A DNA stretch of 64,000 nucleotides. It comes from Riptortus pedestris (Eukaryota > Arthropoda > Insecta > Hemiptera > Alydidae). The stretch's first letter is position 1, and each line of letters starts with the position of its first letter. Positions 61,395 to 64,000 of this stretch are shown piece after piece. The stretch is taken from positions 74,006,501 to 74,070,500 of the forward strand of contig CM032232.1 of NCBI GenBank assembly GCA_019009955.1, written 5' to 3'. The notes beneath the pieces are model-generated. The model saw only the letters and a list, made by a program, of their open reading frames with translations, did not search any database and was not told the DNA's origin. The position numbers and the translations under genes were made by a program.

Positions 61395-62612
61395 AGCATT
61401 CGGTCTTGTACCCCAATTGTATTCATTGCAAGTCCTTTTTAAAGTCATCGAAGCTTTTGTCCCTCTCCAAATGAACTATGAAATTAATAGTTCATGTTTA
61501 ACTCTTTAACTGTGTTCCCTTGGGACTTATGTACATTCCAGTTCGTGCAATTTGGATAAGCCTGTAGCAAAATATTATACTGTAGTTCTTTAACTTGAAT
61601 TATTCAGCTTTAAAGCATTCAAGTAAATGTAAATTCCATTGTGTGAAGAAGTATCATTGCTAAGATAATATCAATGTGCAAATTATATTATAAAGGTTTG
61701 GAAGGCTACCATTTATCAAAGGATTACAAAGATGGAACTATCAACTTAATATTCACGAGAAAGACGCGACCCTCTAGGCGACCTTCCACCGTTGCGAAAT
61801 CCAAGCTTGCCAAAGCTTCGACTGTGAATGACGAAGCTCAAATTTATTTTCCGTCAAAATGGCAGTAGTGTGGAATTCAGCGAACATAGGAGATCTCCCT
61901 CATTAGGGGATGGTATTGAAAAAATAAGACGAAGAGAGAGTGTTTCCCAAGGTCGTCCGCTATCTTTACACGCTTTCTTGGTTTAGGCATCTTCAGCTGG
62001 CTGCTCGATATCTCTAGGAATAATCAGACTCCAGAGATTAACATGGAAGGATCAGCATATCTGGATTCGGAGATATTATAACAGGAACACGAGCAAAATA
62101 TATCAAGTTCCAGTAAAGTTTGTAATTTCTACCTGCTATTTTTTTCATGGTTTTTAGTGAATTCCTTTTAGGCAATATGCTATTTCTATAAAACGCAAGG
62201 CCTGGGTGTGAAAATAAATCTTTTCGTTTCAATCCCCCTAAATTATTTGTTTGAAATTCGTAAAATGTACATACATGTATACATTCGTATGAATACATAT
62301 ATCAATTCGTCAGAGCAAAATATCGTCTTCTTAAGTTCAAAAAAATATCACCGTACTGTTTAAAAAAAAAATCCTTCTACTACAGTACATTTAATTAATT
62401 TATATCTCGATCCCAACACAAATTGAGTTATAGTTTCTTATCAGTGGGTGCTTTTTCATCTACAGATTACAGAATAATGCTTAAATAGCATAGTCAACAT
62501 TTTATTTTTTAATTCAATTTTATGGTTAACAGTTTTAGGTTGGTTGTACATTAACAAGTCAATACTTAAAAACGCTTGGCCAATTTTAATGAAAAATGTC
62601 CCCAAACATTCT

Positions 62613-62617
<5 letters not shown>
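61395..62617. other. No assigned gene
   Basis: A plus-strand frame at 61674-61868 has a basic C-terminal half (TRPSRRPSTVAKSKLAKAST) and a G+C-richer patch, but no splice sites or domain. A minus frame at 62038-62298 is likewise unsupported. Confidence 0.35.

Positions 62618-62700
<83 letters not shown>
62618..62700. repeat. (TC)n(TA)n compound microsatellite
   Basis: About 21 TC units (62618-62660) switch directly to about 20 TA units (62661-62700). Open frames through it on both strands are artefacts. Confidence 0.97.
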
Positions 62701-62704
<4 letters not shown>

Positions 62705-63819
62705 CACGCTCTTATGTTCACAATTATTTCCAGGAAGTAAAAATATTTTTTTACAATAGACGTGATAATCCATATGAGCCTAACCACCCCTAACCACACG
62801 ATTAGTGTGGTGAGCTGAATTTTCTAATAGTCTTTTTTTACATATTACATTTTCATTAATTTGTTAATTGCAATATAACTATTCATTAAGTGATTATCGG
62901 CCTTATAAAGAATCAAACCACTTTGCTAATTTAAAAATTACTCAAGTGAAATAAATAATTAGCTGGTTATCTTAAGTTTACCGCTCCAAAACATTGATTT
63001 CAAGAATATATTTCCACAAGAGCTAGAATTAATTTCTGGAAGAACAGGTTATTCGTGCGTCGAAAGTTTAATTGCCGAACACTAAAGAGTGTATTAGAGT
63101 GAGGAAATTATCCAATGATTGCGGACATTAGTTGTAGTTCCTCCAAAAACATAGATTTTCCCGGAAATTACGCAATATTTTTTTTTTTTTTTACATTCCT
63201 TAGAAAATAAATGTCATGGGGTACTATTATATATAATGTATATAGTATGACTAATTTTTACAGTGTTTATTTAAAAGAATAGTTCAGGAGCATTTAATTT
63301 CATTTTTGACAATCAAAAAATTTAATTTCATTAAAGGAATGAAAGTCAATGAATTAATGCAATAATTACTCCATATATGAAAATCGACGAATTATATGTT
63401 CATTGTATAATACAAAGAAAAGAAATATTTATAGGAAAATTGTTCACAGATTGGCTATATTTTCATTTCACGAATTTTCTTTATGCTAAAATATTACCTA
63501 TCTAATACAAACATTTTAGACCTTTTACAGGAGTGTAAGAGTCGAATTATAAGACTCAGTTATTGTGATAAAAGTTTTTGAAATTATACTCTGTTAGCAA
63601 AGAGTTTTTTTAATGTTATTTAATTAAGGCTTTAAATAAAGCCTTGTCAAACAGGAATATTTTTGGTGCCTATAAATTATTTGTATAAAACATGCTAGTA
63701 CTTCATGAAGAGAGTAAAAGTGATTAATACCTAACAAGGAACATATTTTTGGCATAGAAAAAATTTAATGATTATTGTTTGAACCGCTGAGGTATAATAG
63801 ATCAAATATAAGATTATTT
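62701..63819. other. AT-rich, no gene seen
   Basis: CCTAACCACC is directly repeated at 62780-62797. No other structure was recognised. Confidence 0.4.
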
Positions 63820-64000
63820 GGGGTTCAGGTTATGCATGTGTGTTAAAACGTTGGTCTTACAACAGATTTCACAAGGTAGACCTAGAGTCGTGAGTTCGTT
63901 TCCTGGCCAACAGGAATTTACTTAGTGACGAACTTATCATATAAAATCCTTAGTCCCACCATGGCTAGAAAAGGGTGATGACCTGTAGATAACCCGCCCC
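63820..64000 (+). mobile_element. tRNA-derived SINE, cut by the window end
   Basis: GGGGTTCAGGTTATGCATGTG, AAAACGTTGGTC, GTAGACCTAGAGTCGTGAGTT followed by CGTTTCC (box B with one substitution), CTTAGTGACGAAC, CCCACCATGGCTAGAAAAGGG and GACCTGTAGATAACCCGCCCC parallel the copy at 20472-20697. The 3' end and tail lie beyond the window. Confidence 0.8.

Overview
The window reads as A+T-rich, repeat-dense nuclear DNA from a large animal genome, most likely an arthropod and probably an insect. The reasons are long (TA)n, (TG)n, (AC)n and (TC)n microsatellites, tRNA-derived SINEs with TAAA-type tails, decayed LINE 3' ends with the usual arthropod 'ARxRIGHTxLTH...C..C...LTxxHxxxxC' C-terminus, and only one or two intron-bounded coding islands in 64 kb. 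No operon-like gene packing, rRNA, intact tRNA or CRISPR array was seen. The species cannot be fixed from the sequence.

Coding content is very thin. The best gene signal is a plus-strand exon at 28737-29089. It has a polypyrimidine tract plus AG acceptor, a G+C-rich body, a signal-peptide-like segment starting at the Met at 29014, and a strong phase-1 donor (CAAG|GTAGGT). No partner exon was recognised in the remaining ~35 kb, so that stretch is probably a long first intron. A second G+C-rich island (about 56822-56964) has coding-like third-position bias, but its strand is unresolved. Everything else that is open is short and is read as chance or as transposon relic.

The dominant structure is one family of non-autonomous rolling-circle-like elements. 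Full copies run from AAGTCCGTCACGCAGGGG to a 20-bp palindrome (GATTTCCCTTAAGGGAAATC) followed by TGCTAA. They carry the subterminal inverted repeat AGCAGATTTCCC / GGGAAATCTGCT and an internal (TA)n tract, which is the architecture of Helentron-associated (HINE/DINE-like) elements. About fifteen copies or fragments are scattered on both strands, near 0.4-1.0, 9.2-10.0, 12.0-12.5, 15.2-16.1, 21.2-22.7 (a head-to-tail dimer), 28.2-28.6, 34.1, 40.2, 42.5, 44.3, 50.9, 55.0 and 61.0 kb.

At 12.57-14.19 kb a truncated 5' portion of this element has been amplified into a nearly perfect satellite of 14 x 116 bp. A second, unrelated array (24.18-25.69 kb, about 36 units of 41-42 bp with a CCTGC...GCAGG hairpin and a four-unit higher-order period) lies between copies. 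Other residents are a canonical-looking Helitron fragment abutting the 55 kb copy, a tRNA-SINE family (at least four good copies), two LINE 3' ends, a foldback element at 2.95-3.6 kb, mariner-like terminal motifs at 20.9-21.2 kb, and two short G+C-rich islands (37.6 and 54.2 kb) with hammerhead-ribozyme-like cores of the kind known from Penelope-like elements.

The overall picture is a transposon graveyard within or next to a gene with long introns. The points most worth following are the element-to-satellite conversion and the ribozyme-like motifs.
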